A stretch of 64,000 nt of DNA. It comes from Cryptomeria japonica (taxonomy: Eukaryota; Streptophyta; Pinopsida; Cupressales; Cupressaceae). Each line of letters opens with the position of its first letter. Position 1 is the stretch's first letter. The notes under the pieces are model-generated. The model was not told where the DNA came from. It searched no databases and saw nothing but the letters and a program-made list of their open reading frames with translations. The stretch is from positions 1 through 64,000 of the forward strand of contig NW_026729330.1 of the NCBI RefSeq assembly GCF_030272615.1, in the 5' to 3' direction. Positions 23,742-36,323 of the stretch are shown piece by piece. The translations under genes and the position numbers were made by a program.

Positions 23742-25241
23742 ATGGGTTCTCCTAAATGTTCATTTTTAACTCCTCATAATTATGCTTCATAGAAGATTAA
23801 GTCTTTGACTAAACTAATGGAAAAAAGACTCATTCATTATGTAAATGGAACTATAACAGCACCACCTGATCCTAAGGTTGATCCTAATGCTCAAACTGAA
23901 TGGCTCACTAAGAATGCTATGGCACTTGGAACTCTTATAAAATATGTATCAGATGACCTCATTTTTCACATTAAGAAGTGTACAACAATAAAATAGGCTT
24001 GGGATATTTATGAGAAATTGTATGGTCAAGTTGATGGGATAAAAGGCTACAAGCTTGATAGTGAACTCACAACTTTGGATCCCAAGGATTTTGATACAAT
24101 CTAGGATTATGTCACAAAATTAATTGAGCTAAGAGAAAAACTAAAGGATTGTGGAATTGACAAAAAAGATGCTCAATTGGTTTATAACTTGTTGGACAAG
24201 CTTCCTTCAGAGTATGTAGCCTTTGTATCTAGCTTTCACACCCATAGGTTAGCTCAAGGTTCCTCTTACACTTCTCCCTCATTTGATTCATTCACGAAGA
24301 TGTTGATACTTGAGCAATCTAAGCTGACTAAGATGGGGATTCTCAAATCTTCAAAGTCACAAGCTTTGGTAGCTAATAAGGGGAATCAAAGCAATCATGG
24401 AAAATGCAAGAATCAAAAGAAACCTAAGTCTAAACCACAACAAGATGGAGCACAATCGTCCTCTCCACAACAAGGTGATTCTACATCCTCACCTAAGAGG
24501 AAATCATATAAGGACAATCATTTTTTTGCATATTGCAAGAAGTCAGGACATGATGAATAATATTGTTACAAGAAGGATATTGGTGAGTTGAAGAATCTTC
24601 TTGAGAAGAAAAAAATCAACCTACCTTCTAGAATGTCTACATCGACTTCTTCTTTAAAGGATAAAGGAAATGATCACTCTTTTGGGATAGATAAAGGAAA
24701 GGGACAAGCTATTTGTGCTACTACAAGTCATGATTCAGGGAGATGACTTCTAGATTCAGAGGCTTCTCATTACATGGCCTCTTCGCAGTCTATGTTATCT
24801 TCATTTGAGTCTTGGCACATGCCGCAGATTTTGATGGGCAATCATACATACATGGATGTGATTGGGAAAGGATCTATTGCCATTGGGGATAACTCCTTCA
24901 ATGATATGTTGCATGTACCCCATTTGACAAACAATCTTCTTTCCATCTATCAAATCACACATGGGGCTACTAGGAAAACTGTGGAGTTCACAACTAATTT
25001 AGTTATCATTAGAGACTTGGAGAGTGGATCTATCATTGCGACTGGACTGGTTGATCATGCATCTCGTTTGTACTCTTTTTCACATTTTGGTCATATTTAT
25101 GAGTTTGATTCTTCCTATGTTGATGATTCAAATTTTGAGGAGAACTTTGGGTACTTGAACTTGGGGATTCTCACATGTGACCCCATTCTTGAGCCTTCTA
25201 TTTCATCTCCTCTTATTGATATCACAACCTATTGCACCTGA
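23742..25241 (+). pseudogene. Copia-D gag and protease, with stops
   Basis: A gag start at ATG 23742 fits the frame that continues through 23805. Stops occur near 23790, 23994, 24103 and 24558. Visible are the gag motif WDIYEKLYGQVDG (about 24000), a basic tail, and a knuckle remnant FAYCKKSGHDE (about 24525). The protease-like active site reads LLDSEASHYMAS, where most copia proteases have D-S-G-A-S. The Gly to Glu change would abolish activity. A typical downstream HVPHLTNNLLSI motif (about 24915) follows. Integrase and RT do not follow. Confidence 0.87.
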
Positions 25242-25260
25242 TCATGTAGCTAGTGCGACT

Positions 25261-25839
25261 ATTTTTCCTTCTTGTGATTCAGTGCAATAGGATATTTCAT
25301 GTCTTCCAGCTTCAGTTTCAAGGGATGCCTACTTGACAGATATTACAGGTTTATTTGTGGAGTCCTACATTGTATATTTGGGAGACATTATTGATGACAT
25401 TCATCTTCTCTTTGATGAGGATGATCCTTCTTTGATTGTTGCGAGGGAACACTTTGACCCTCTTGTTCATTCTCTATATGATCATTCTTTCGAGGTTGAT
25501 ATAATTGTGGATAATTTTGTACATCAGTTGGATGAGGTCTCTTTATCTTTTGAGGAGACATGTGAGTCTTTGTATATTGTTATACATTCATCTCCACTAG
25601 ATCATGGAGTACCTTTTTTAGCAGGGTGGAGCAGTTTACCAGCTTTGGAGGGAGTAACTTTCAGCATCAAAATGGGGACACTTGAGCAGTTTTCAGAGAT
25701 TTCATTCATCATGAGTATTTTTCATACATCTTCCCTTCATTATTTGGGAGACTTCATGGATACACCTTTGGTTTTGTTTCTTCCTAAGGGGAGGAATGTT
25801 TTTCGACGTTCATGGAGCAGTTTCTTCATACATCATTGA
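25261..25839 (+). pseudogene. Copia-D extra ORF of unknown function
   Basis: An acidic 168-codon open stretch (25333-25839) between protease and the 3' LTR, with residues such as DIIDDIHLLFDEDDPSLI and ARE-HFDPLVHSLYDHS. It takes the place where integrase and RT would be. A recognisable homologue is at about 52990-53560 in the decayed relative. That argues for a conserved, perhaps once functional, segment of this non-autonomous family. No known domain is recognised, and the true start is unclear. Confidence 0.6.
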
Positions 25840-26182
25840 GCTTCTATCATTGGTGTAGATTCTACATTGAGGGAGGGCTTCCTAGTCTCTCTTCTTCTTC
25901 TCTCATTTGGGGGGGGACATTTTCCTCACATGGGGTTTTGTTCCTCACATACTTCTATGAGAATTCTCTTGTATAGGTTTCATCTCTCTTTTGGGGGAGG
26001 GTTTTTTCCCATCGGGTTTTTCTCTCTTTCCCCACTTTGTGAAAGACTTCATTGCATTGGTTTGCCTGCATTTGCATTTGTACATGGCTACCTAACATGG
26101 CCATGTAGTCAGGACCCATCTTTCATTGCTTAGTTGCATTGTAGACTTAAGTGCATTCCCCTAAGTTGCACTTAAGGGAGGG

Positions 26183-26647
26183 TGTTTGTGTAATTAATTA
26201 TTCATCTTGGATATAATTACACTTTACTTAATTTTACTTAGGATAATGCATTTCATATTAGTCTGGGTATGAGACACTTTGGTGTTTGTACCACATTGGG
26301 ATAGTGCATGTAGGAGAATTTCTGCATTTTATGGTCTTATCTTGTTGTTATATTCCACCTTCGGTGGGTGATCCACTTCATGTGGAATATTATATTGTTT
26401 CTCCTACCTACCACACCTATTTCCTAGCTACCCTTGTTTCTTATTGAGCCACATGTCATGTTTGTGTGCTCACATATCCATATAGCCTTGCCTATATAAG
26501 CAGGCTCATATTCATTGTATGTAACAACGATTGATGATCTAGTTGATCATTATTTTAATCTTGATAGCATACAGTTTATTCCTATCATCTATTTTGTCTC
26601 TCTTATTTGTGCTTTCCATTGCCTCTAGATCTTGGCAAATTCTCACA
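26183..26647 (+). repeat. Copia-D 3' LTR
   Basis: Follows the purine tract CTTAAGGGAGGG and runs TGTTTGTGTAATTAATTATT ... AAATTCTCACA. It is followed by the second ATCAT copy (26648-26652). Confidence 0.92.
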
Positions 26648-26652
26648 ATCAT

Positions 26653-28030
26653 CATTTCCCTTTTTAAATCCTTGTTGATGGAGATATTTGTCTAATATTG
26701 AATGCAGTTCCCTGGGTGCTTGTTTTAAACCATATAGTGCTTTCTTTAGCATGCACACAAAATTCTCATTTTCATGAAACTGAAATACCTCTTGTTCCTC
26801 AAGATTTCCATTCAAGAAGGAAGATTTGACATCCATTTCATATACCTTGTATCCTTTAAATGCAGATAATGCCAAGAACATTCTTATTGCCTCAAGTCTT
26901 TCCATAGGGGCAAAGTTTCTTCAAAATATAAGCCCTCTACTTGAGCATATCGCTTGCATACAAGTCTTCCCTTATTCCTTACTACCTTTCCTTCGTCATT
27001 CATCTCATTCCTATAGACCCATTCAGTGCCAATAACATTCTCAATACTTGTTCTTCTTAATTTGTTGCAACTATTCTTCCATGGCCTTTATCCACTTCTC
27101 ACTCTTGTTGGCTTCATCATATGTTTTGGGTTCCATCTCAGTCACAAGGTAGAAATTTATTTGTCCATTGTTCCTTTCTCTCATTCTTGTTTGCACACCA
27201 TCATTCTTGTCACCTATAATCTTATCCTTAGGGTTATTTTTCTGAACATACTTATTTGGAGTCTTATGTGGTGCCTCTTCTTGTTCACTTTCAGATTGCT
27301 ATTCATCTTCAACATAAGATTACTCAATCTGATTCATTGTATTTTGTCTTCCTTTGTGCAAATCCTCATTTATTCTAACATTCACACTCTCAACCACTCT
27401 CCTTAATCTTTTGTTAAAACACTTATAGGCCTACCCAGGCTATTCTCATCTCTTTTGATAAAACCCTTACCACCAAACACCTTGAAGTACATAACTGAGG
27501 GTTTTCTTTCATACCAAAGTTTATAAGGTATCATTATGCTACTCACTCTTAGTTAGAATCTATTTAATGTGTAAATAGTTGTATGAATGGCCTCCTTCCA
27601 ATATACATGGCATAGATTTTCTTCATTTAACATTGTTCTTGCCATCTCCTTGACTGTTCGTTTTTCTTTTCCACAACATAATTTTGTTGTGGTGTGCCAG
27701 GGGCAGACTATTGTCTTCTTATTCCATTTCTCTCATAGTAGTCTTCAAAATCATTAGATGTAAAATCTCCTCCATGGTCTAATCAGACATTTCGGTTTGT
27801 ACCCACTTTCCTTCTCTACCATTTTCCTGAAGATTTTGAATCTTTCAAAGGTTTGTGACTTGTATTGCAAGAAGGTCACCCATGTCATTCTTGAGAAGCC
27901 ATCAATGAGTAGCATAAAATATCTTTCACCATTTAGTGCCCTTATCCTAGTTGGACCGTGGAAATTAGTATGGACAAGCTCAAGTGGCCTTGTGGTTGAG
28001 TATTCTTTAGTCTTGAAGCTCACCTTAGTT
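26653..28030 (-). pseudogene. Copia-C integrase and RT first half, broken
   Basis: On the - strand, right to left: integrase core with LVHTNFHGPTRIRALNG and LLIDGFSRMTWV (about 27880-27980), the expected NYVVEKKNEQ-like C-terminal motif (about 27680), and RT with APMERLEAIRMFLAL (about 26890), YEMDVKSSFLNGNLEE (about 26820) and LKKALYGLKQAPRE (about 26740). Stops and shifts are common between 26905 and 27754. The RT is cut at 26652 by copia-D. Confidence 0.9.
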
Positions 28031-28560
28031 TTCTTGCGTCTTTGACATTCATCACAAAAATTTCATGTTGGCTTGATGATCTGTGGTATGTGTCTCACAT
28101 ACCCTCTATTGCTGACCTTAACAAGATTACCAATTTTTTTGTGACCCAATCTCCTATGCTGCAGCCAGCTCTCATCTACTTGTCCCGTCATGCACTGGGA
28201 CTCATACCACTCTTTGAAGTTGTAAACATTACCATTTGTCCTTTTACCTTCAGCAACTAACCATCCATTGGTCTCCTTTCTGATTTCACATCCTTTTGAG
28301 TCAAATGTAAACTTGTATCCTTTATCACATATTTGACTTACACTAAGTAGATTATGTTTCAATCCATCCACATAGTATACATCATGAGATTTTAGTTTGT
28401 CATCTATGCTGAGAGTAACCTTGCCTTTTATTTTGATTGACGAGTTGTCTCCAAACCTCACTGAACCACTATTCCAATCTTAAAGTTTAGTGAATGTCTT
28501 TTTATTTCTAGTCATGTGATTGAAGCAACCACTATCTACTACCCATAAGTTCTTCCTTTC
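28031..28560 (-). pseudogene. Copia-C protease and GAG-pre-integrase segment
   Basis: The protease active site LWVVDSGCFNHMTRN lies near 28515-28560. It is followed by the frame 28063-28461, with SVRFGDN, HDVYYVDGLKHNLLSVSQI (about 28340-28400) and the pre-integrase WLQHRRLGHKKIGNL (about 28130-28170). One stop separates protease from this frame. These are textbook copia landmarks and fix the order of the element. Confidence 0.9.
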
Positions 28561-29542
28561 TGCATGTAGGGCAATTTGGACAATCAATCTTGACTCATTT
28601 CTATCCTTTTCCATCCAAACTTGTTTATTTTTTTCTTCTTCTCTACTGTCACATTCTGATCTGATTTTGTCTTTGATTTCAAAGGTGACATTTTCTTCTT
28701 TTGTTTAGCTACTCTAAGTTTACAATCCTTCACTATATGACCTAAGTTTTGACAATGATAACATTTAACATTCCAATTGAATGATGAACTTGGTAAATTG
28801 TTATAGGAATGAGACACTTGTTAGCTACACTAATAACTTCTATGACCAGTACCATTGCAATGATAACAAATAATATCAAAATTTCTAAGAGTAGCAAAAG
28901 GATTCTTATTCTCATAACTAGGAGGAGACATTTATATCAGTAGCCATGGAATTGGGTTAAATACCAATTATTGTTGAATGTGTTTCTCATTGGTCTCCTT
29001 GAAATAGCATAACTCGGTCTTCTTGAATACTTCCTTGAGTCCCTGGCCTTTTGTGAAGCCTCCAGCATCTACCTTAGCTTTTCGTTTTGGATTCTCATGT
29101 TTGTTCTTTGTAGTAGCAGCATATGACTTCCTCTCAGTGGGTTTGTTGACTGCAAAAGTTTGTTTGTTTCTATTTTCACTTGATGAGGTAAAGTGTATTT
29201 CTTTACTGGATGAGTCCTCACCTTTAGAGCATTGACCAACATCAAATCCAACACCTTCTATATCTTTGGAGTGCTTTTGTTTTCTCAACATTTTATTGAA
29301 TGCATCAGTGCTACCCTCATACTTGATTCTCACCTTGAGTTCATCTTTGCAGTTTTAAAGTTCTTTTCTGGGATTCACAATTTTTTCCTCCATATTTTGA
29401 TGCTCCTTCTCCTTATTCTCTAAATCAGATTTAGTTACCTCACACATTCTCTTAGCTTCATCCAATTGTGATCTCAGGTCTAAAATATTTTTCTCAGATT
29501 CCTCAATACCTTTATTCAATCTTCTTTGTTCTTTAGTAGCAA
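28561..29542 (-). pseudogene. Copia-C gag C-terminal part with coiled coil and zinc knuckle
   Basis: Right to left: a Glu/Lys-rich heptad-like stretch (about 29355-29530, RSQLDEAKRMCEVTKSDLE), a Lys/Ser-rich segment (28968-29333), and a complete zinc knuckle CYHCQNLGHIVKDC (about 28740-28780). The gag is interrupted at 29542 by gypsy-E and resumes at 37500. A long coiled coil and two zinc knuckles make an unusually long gag. Confidence 0.8.
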
Positions 29543-29547
29543 CATAC
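29543..29547. repeat. Target site duplication of gypsy-E, left copy
   Basis: CATAC at 29543-29547 and again at 37495-37499 flank gypsy-E. Confidence 0.9.
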
Positions 29548-30749
29548 TGTAAAGCGGAAAATCGAACCCCAGGTGTTCCCCCCACTCTAAGGAGAGAGAA
29601 AGGAGGTCACTAGGGTTGATGGTTTTCACTTAGGAGAGACTTTACATTCAAAAGAGGGGTTGAAACCCACAAGATCCAATCCCACACAATGCAAGACTGA
29701 ATTCTAAATGAGTTTCAAGGGTTGAGACAGCAAGGATACCCTCTTTTGTAAAGAATGTAGATAGAAGGATTGAAAAAGAAAGAAAGATTAGCTTGTAGAC
29801 GGAGATTGGGACACAGGATGAAGCTACAGACCTGAAATTAGTAGTAAAATGTCGAGATGATGCTGCCCTGCAAGTTTGAGCAAAAGTTGACGAGACGATG
29901 GCGCTCGGAGTGCACACGATCCTCCGCAAAATCCATGAAACAAAGGGGGATCTGTTCGTCTCTGCACAAGGATTCCAGATCTTCAATTACAGCCACGTAC
30001 CTGCAACCTACACACAGAAAAGAGAGGACGATTGGGGGGTTAGGTATTAGGGGTTTGCCTTCAAGTCAAACCCCGGTTTTGGAATTAACCAAGAAATGAG
30101 AATGCTGTAAATGTAAATGTTTGTAATGTAATCAAGTACTGATACCTTGTTGTAAGAATGTTTGTATTCTTACATGCGAAGGTGTAATGATGTTGTAGGT
30201 TGTATGTTGTAGGTGATCTCCTCTTCAATGGTTGAATCCTTGTCTTGAATGCAACACCTAGCCTTGAATGGAGACTTAGAATGCTCAATTGCTTGAAGGA
30301 ATGCTTGAATGTCTGAAAGTTTGCCTATTGCTTCCGCCTCTTGCACACATATGTTTTTTCCTCCCCTTTTTCTGAAAGGGGAAATGTAGTTTATATACTT
30401 GTTAATTAGGGTTAGGAGACTGATTTTTCCGACCTTAGGCTGACCTAGGAGCATTATTTTCCAAATTGCAAACTTAAAGACCCGATGCCCAACAAGAGAC
30501 CGGGCCCAAAATAGGGCCAGGGACTAGGGTGCTGGGTGCCATGGTCTTGAGGGACCAGGGTGCTAGGCGCCATGGTCCCACCTCCCGGGATAGCATGGTG
30601 CAAGGAGGATCAAGCCAAGGTGCAGAAAGATGCAGTTTTTGATGTCGTAAACAGGTTTCGGGATCTCCATTCAGGTTCAACGTTGCGCCACCATCGTGAA
30701 GACCCAAATGCAGTCGAAATTGCAAGTGTCACAATTTTATGATGCTACA
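29548..30749 (-). repeat. Gypsy-E 3' LTR
   Basis: In + coordinates TGTAAAGC...GATGCTACA. Near-identical to 36324-37494. It carries two tandem GC-rich hairpin units (30521-30582) where the other LTR has one, explaining the 31-base length difference. A purine tract (on the - strand AGTGGGGGCTAAA) follows at 30750. Confidence 0.92.
30521..30582 (-). repeat. Two tandem GC-rich hairpin units in the gypsy-E 3' LTR
   Basis: Unit one begins GGACTAGGGTGCTGGG and unit two GGACCAGGGTGCTAGG. Each folds as GGACCAGGGTGC against GCGCCATGGTCC with few mismatches. The 5' LTR has a single copy at about 37298-37324. Confidence 0.85.
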
Positions 30750-31466
30750 TTTAGCCCCCACTTTAGCGGGAGTATAAGCGTACGCCCATACTTCCGATAA
30801 AGTACAAGGAAACAACATTGAAAGACTTTCACCACGTCAAGGAGGCAAGATACACCAAGCCCCCAGTGGACTAAGGATCTTACGACTTCGATTGACAAAG
30901 TAAAAGGGAAGATCATGAGGGAGAACCATGACTATCAGTAGTAAGGTTCCCTCACTATGAGTCATGCAAGAAAAATACCAAAAATTTTCAAGGCAAAGCT
31001 AAGTTTGCCTAGAAATTTTCAAGTATCTTGAAGATATATGAACGGAGTGTATTCCCCCTATGTTAAAGCGATCGCACACGCCTCATCGGGGGTGATTGCT
31101 TTAAGGTAGTGATAAACATAAGAAATGAGAAGGGAAAGGAGCATGTTATCACAAAGATTTAGCCCCCAAGTGTGAGATAAACCCAAGGATAATAGACACA
31201 AAACACAAAGCACGAGGTGACTTCTCTTTCCTCGGGGTCAGTATGATGTATGATAATTCATGTATATCATATGTATGTATGCATAATTGTTCTTCATTCC
31301 CCAATCAAGGAAGGTCACCTAGAAGAAGGGAACACATGTGTCTTTTGAGTCAACATGAGAGAGACCAAAAGAGATCTCAATGCTTTGCATCGTCCTCAAG
31401 TAGACAACACTAAGGACAACAAAATAGAAGAATGGGAATAACACATAGAAGAAGTAACAAAAGAGA
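30750..31466 (-). other. Gypsy-E 3' untranslated region
   Basis: Sequence between the end of the long frame and the 3' LTR. No coding potential is recognised, and no RT or integrase motif is present in any frame. Confidence 0.7.
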
Positions 31467-34400
31467 TCAAGAGAGGAGGAGAGAGTCTGCTATGCTAATG
31501 AACCAGTCTAGCACATCATCTACCCCCCGATCTTGCTGATCAATATTTCGGGAAGGCAGGAAACACGCTAGAGGAGGAACATCCAACACAGCAGATGGAG
31601 CTATCACAAGATCCAAACAAGGGCTATGTTCATGTTCCAAGCCATGTTGTTCTTGTCTAGGAGCTAGGATAAGTGCTTTAGAAAATTCGTTAGATAAATG
31701 GTTATCAACATCAACATATTCATATTCACTATCAGAATGAAGAGGAGTAACATTTCCATCATGAATAACATTTTCATCTATATCATCATCAAGATTTATA
31801 AAAATAGGATCTTTAACTCGCACAGGATCAAAACCATCATGCATCTTATGTTTAGGAGATTTTGGCTCAATTTTCGGCTGAGGAGAAAATGGAATAATAC
31901 TAGCTGAAGGTGTTTTTGGGGATTGCAAAGTTTGAAAAGCAACTGCACGAGCTCTAAGACGATGCTTTTGTCAGCGTTCACGCGCAAAACGATTTCATCT
32001 AGTCTTAGTAAGAAGTTGAGAAGATTGAGGAGGAGGAATGTTCTCATCCTTATCACTTGGGTGTTTAGTTTGTGGTCTCTTAGGTTGGACAATAGGAGAA
32101 GAGGAAGGTCTCTTCTCTCTATAAGAGGAAGGAGGAGGAACTGCTCCATATAAAGGAGGAATATCTAGTTTAGGAAGGAGACCAAGTCCATCATGACAAG
32201 GAGGTATAGGTCTACCTTTAGAAAGTTTATTAGTCATAGACATAGTCACATCCATAGGGATGGATTGGGAATCTTCTTGAGGAAAACCATTAGTTTTATC
32301 TTTCAAAGGAAGAACTTCCTTCTCAAGAACGATAGGAATATCAAGTTTGGGTGTTCTAGGTTCACTTAGAGATAGGATCATATCTTTTTTCCACTTTTGA
32401 TAAGATTTGAAAAGATGATCACTTCGCGGTGGAAGAGATTGAAATTGTTTGGGCCAAAAATAATCAATAGGAACGCTAGAAGTTCTTTCAGCTAGTTTAA
32501 AGAGACTATGATTGATAGTAACAACTTCACCATTATGGGGAAATTTCAAACACTTTTGAATAGGAGAAGCAATAGCTTTCATGGAAGATAGCCAAGGATA
32601 GCCTAGCTTCACACGAAATTGTTTGGATGACGGAATAATAGCCAGTCTCACATCAAGCGATTTGTTATGGACCTCAATAGGTAATGTAATAGAACCAATT
32701 GCAGGAGAAGAAAATGCATCAAATAATTTCACAACCACATTTGTTTTGTCATAGATCACTTGATTCAATTGCAAAGTAAAAAGAAATTCTTCAGTAATGA
32801 CATTAATCATGCAAGAAGGATCAATAAGCACTCCACGGCAAGGTGTATTCTTGACTTTTGCAACTATATATAAAGGACCATCAGGTGCCTTGATAGTTTC
32901 ACTGGAATCAAATGTGATGGAAGGTTCTCTAGGGATTTTCTGCTGCTCTACAAAGTTAATCACATTCGGAGTCATAGACACAAGACCATCAGGTGATAAA
33001 GAGGAATCATTAGTCTCAATCACATTAGAGGTATGAGAAGGTAATGGATCAGTAAAAATCTTAAGATTTTGGTTAGGAGGAGCTACAGATGTGTTGCCTT
33101 TATCATTCACATCTGAAACAGAGATAGTATTATTATCAATCAAATCTTGAATTTTACCCTTTAAAGCAAAACATTTTTTCGTATCATGCCCAGGTTGACG
33201 ATGAAATTGACAAAAATATTTGTTATCAAAATAGGGTGAGTTAATCTTTGCAGGATCTATTTGCTTTATAGGAGGGAGAGTAAGCACATTTTGTTCCAAT
33301 AACTTGTTCATAATACTATGCAATGATTCATTCAAAGGAGTAAACTTTCTTTCTTTCTTGAAAAACATAGAAATAGGAGGCACACCTGATGCTGCATTCA
33401 CATTGTTGTTGATGATGTTTTCGTTGAACTTAATGAACTCTCTATTTGGTTTAAACTTCCCAAATGGTTGTTGACTACTATCACCATTATCACTCGGAGC
33501 CATAGGATTTGCTTGTTCCATTTGACTCACAGTCAGTTGATAATTGTGAAGAGTTGCACACAACTGTTGGAAAGAAGTAAACTCAGAAAACAAAAAATTT
33601 TCTCTAATATCTTTTTGTAAATTAGAAATAAAGATTCTTTGAATATCACTGTCAGGTACTGGAAAAGAAATTTGAGCACACAAATGCTTATATCTACCAA
33701 TGAAATCAGTCACTTTTTCTTTGACACCTTGTTTACAATGCATTAAAATCAATCAAAGTAACTTTAGGACCTATATTGTTTTGAAATTGTTGAATAAAAG
33801 CATTTGCAAGTTGTTGGAAAGAAGTAATAGAATAGGAAGGCAACGAGCAATACCATTGTAGAGCCTTATCTCTTAATGTTCTAGTAAACAGTTTTGCAAG
33901 CAACCTTGGGTCATGAGCAAAATCAGTACATATTGTTTGAAAGGTCTTAAAATGTGTTATAGGATCACCTTTACCATTATAAAGCTCCAACTGCGGGATT
34001 TCAACATGTTTAGGGGGGATAGCTCTAACAATGTCAAGAAAAAGTGGGCTCACAACATCAAATGTGGGCTCACTACACTTAGATTGATTCATAGAGGCAA
34101 TTTGTTGCTGTAAAGAAGAGACAGTTTGTGCAAGATTGTTAATGGTCGCTTCAGTCGAAGAGTTCATATTAGACATGTTAGATTGTGATGGAGGTATTAT
34201 GTTATTGAAAGAAGGTAATGATTAAGAGTAAGGTTGTGGGACACTATGATGGTTAGTCATAGGAGATGATTGGGAAAAAGGAACACTACAAGGAGGAATG
34301 GAATGGTTAAATGAATTGCCCCCTTGCGCCATGTTCATTTGTGGAGATGTAATAGGGACACTCATTGAAGGAATGAATGAAGCAGTCGGATTGAATGAAG

Positions 34401-34953
34401 GAAGAGGGTTGATTGTAGAAGAAGGATTGCCCCCATGACTGGTGATCATAGGTGGAATGTTTTGTATTGAAGTAGTCATTATGTTTGATGTAAAAGTAGG
34501 TATACTAGCAATAGAAGTTGTCAAAGGAATAGAATGATTGACTTGAGTAGGAGGTTGTGTATAACCTAAAGTTTCGGCACAACTCTTCATAGGCATCACA
34601 TTCGAATCCACGATATGTGCAATACCACGCAAAATATCAATTCCATTCTTATCACTTTGAACCATACATTTTAGACCCTCAATTAATGAAAGAGTTGGAC
34701 TATTGGGGTATTCTTGAGACATCCATTGTTGAAAATCATCAAATTGGTTATCCAATTTCGAAAGTTGTTCTACAGAAACCTCATGGAGAGCTTCCTCATC
34801 ATTAAGAGGATTAGAGGAATTACCCGTGTCCTCGTTAAAAAGGCCATTCGAATTAGGTTCCATCTCCTCGGTAATTAAACCTTGGAAAGACTTAATTCTA
34901 AGGCTTCGTCTAATGGGAATAGTGTAAGTAGGGCTTATTGTTGTAAAACTCAT
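31467..34953 (-). pseudogene. Gypsy-E gag-protease polyprotein, lightly broken
   Basis: A frame starting at ATG 34953 runs to about 33733. The frame used below is reached by one extra T in a T-run near 33745-33750, and it then continues to 31467. Only a TAA at 34222 and two stops at about 31993 and 31970 break it otherwise. It shows a Pro/Ser/Thr/Met-rich N-terminus, a gag domain (VEIPQLELYNGKGDPITHF; WYCSLPSYSI; FIGRYKHLCAQI), the FCQFHRQPGHDTKKCFALK knuckle typical of plant gypsy gags, and a retropepsin-like segment (LIDPSCMINVI; KLGYPWLSSM) whose active site has Pro-Ser instead of Gly. About 1160 codons. Confidence 0.85.
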
Positions 34954-36306
34954 GCACTAGAGGGAGAAAGAAAATTTTGAATTTTGAAAATGGTGAAATT
35001 GAACAATGAGATAATGATAATCCAATTTGAACTTTGTGAAAGAAGAAGGAAACACAACTTCCAAGAAAGGTAGGCACAATTGAAAATTAGGGCCAAGGGG
35101 GTAGCACTTAATTTTAATTGTTATCTTGAAAATTGAAATCTTGAATTTTGAATTTATTTTCGAATTTAGAGGTAGCAAATTTCAATAAAATCAGCCAATC
35201 TCCTAGATTTAAGCTATTAAATGCAATCATGACAACCTCCCGAAGTTTCAGAAAAAATGTCGGGGACCGTGGTGAACGGAGTGCACACGGTCCTCGCAAC
35301 TTTTTTCGAAATTTTCAGGGATGAAAGTTATGATGATTTTAAAGCTAATTTGAAAAAATTGAGTGATTTTACAATCTGTAGATAGGCCAAATTAAAGTTG
35401 CAATCTCAAAATTGAACCCTACCAAGATTGTTGAAAAATGCAAAATTTGAATTTTGAAAAAGAGAGGGAAACTGATATTTTGAATTTTATGATTTTAGAG
35501 GGAATACTAACAGCAATGCAAGCTTTGAAATTTAAAAGTTGACTCAATTTCACGCAAAATTCAATTTTGGAAGTGGAAATCAAAGTTGTTGCAATTAAAC
35601 ACTTAATTTCAAAAGTCACAAATTGCAGAAATTTGAATAAAGCACTGAAACTTTGAATGAATGCCAACACACTTTTCAGATTTACGAGAGTAAGAAACAT
35701 AATTTTAACACAAAATTTCAATTTCAACAATTCTTTAATGATTATAAGCCTTAATCCAAGCGATCACTAGACCAACTTTGACTTTAATTTTGAAAGTGTT
35801 AGAATTGATGAAATCAGCCAAGATTCTGGATTCTAGCAGAAAAATACAGTAAGATCTAGCTCCCGAAATTTCAGAAAAAATGTCCGGGATGATGGTGCTC
35901 AGAGTGCACACGGTCCTTGCAACTTTTTTCAAAATTTTCAGGGATGGGAGATATTATGATTTTGTTGCGGAATCCAAAGTTACAGCCGATTTGGAGGTGT
36001 TTTGATTAGTGAAATCATCGGTCAAAGGTTGAATCAAGAGGGTTTTAAAAATTAGGGTTTTGACACTTAACCACTTAATTTTCAGAATTAAAGCACAAAT
36101 ATGAATTGACAATTTGCAATAGAAGGGTAGATCTGAAACAAGCATTAACAATTAAACATTTCACAAGCTCAATTACTAAAAAGAAAATTTAGGGTTTTTA
36201 TGCAATTAACCTCTAAAATTTGCAAAAGATCAAGCATGGAAATGTAATTAAGGAAGCAAAAAAAATTTCAGATCTAACCATGAATAATCAGAATTAGGAT
36301 GTTTCA
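34954..36306 (-). other. Gypsy-E leader with two diverged repeats
   Basis: A 1.35 kb leader between the primer site and gag. Two related blocks (about 35180-35400 and 35800-36020) each contain an 80-90 base imperfect hairpin around GGAGTGCACACGGTCC or its variant. No protein is encoded. Confidence 0.7.
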
Positions 36307-36322
36307 CGTTGGGTTCACCAAA
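36307..36322 (-). other. Gypsy-E primer binding site
   Basis: On the - strand TTTGGTGAACCCAACG directly follows the 5' LTR end. It differs from the Met tRNA site used by the other elements here. The matching tRNA was not identified. Confidence 0.65.
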
Positions 36323-36323
36323 A

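Larger units (their letters stand above)
22477..26647 (+). mobile_element. Copia-D, gag-protease-only copia-type element
   Basis: A 4171-base element with LTRs of 463 and 465 bases, a primer site, a purine tract and an ATCAT target duplication, inserted in the RT of copia-C in opposite orientation. It carries a copia-type gag and a protease-like segment, then a further ORF of unknown function. It has no integrase, RT or RNase H, so it would have depended on another element. A degraded relative lies at 51687-54031. Confidence 0.92.

Noticed and set aside
33733-33752. Programmed frameshift between gag and protease in gypsy-E
   Set aside because: The shift lies inside the gag domain, not at a gag/pol border, and is explained by one extra T in a homopolymer run.
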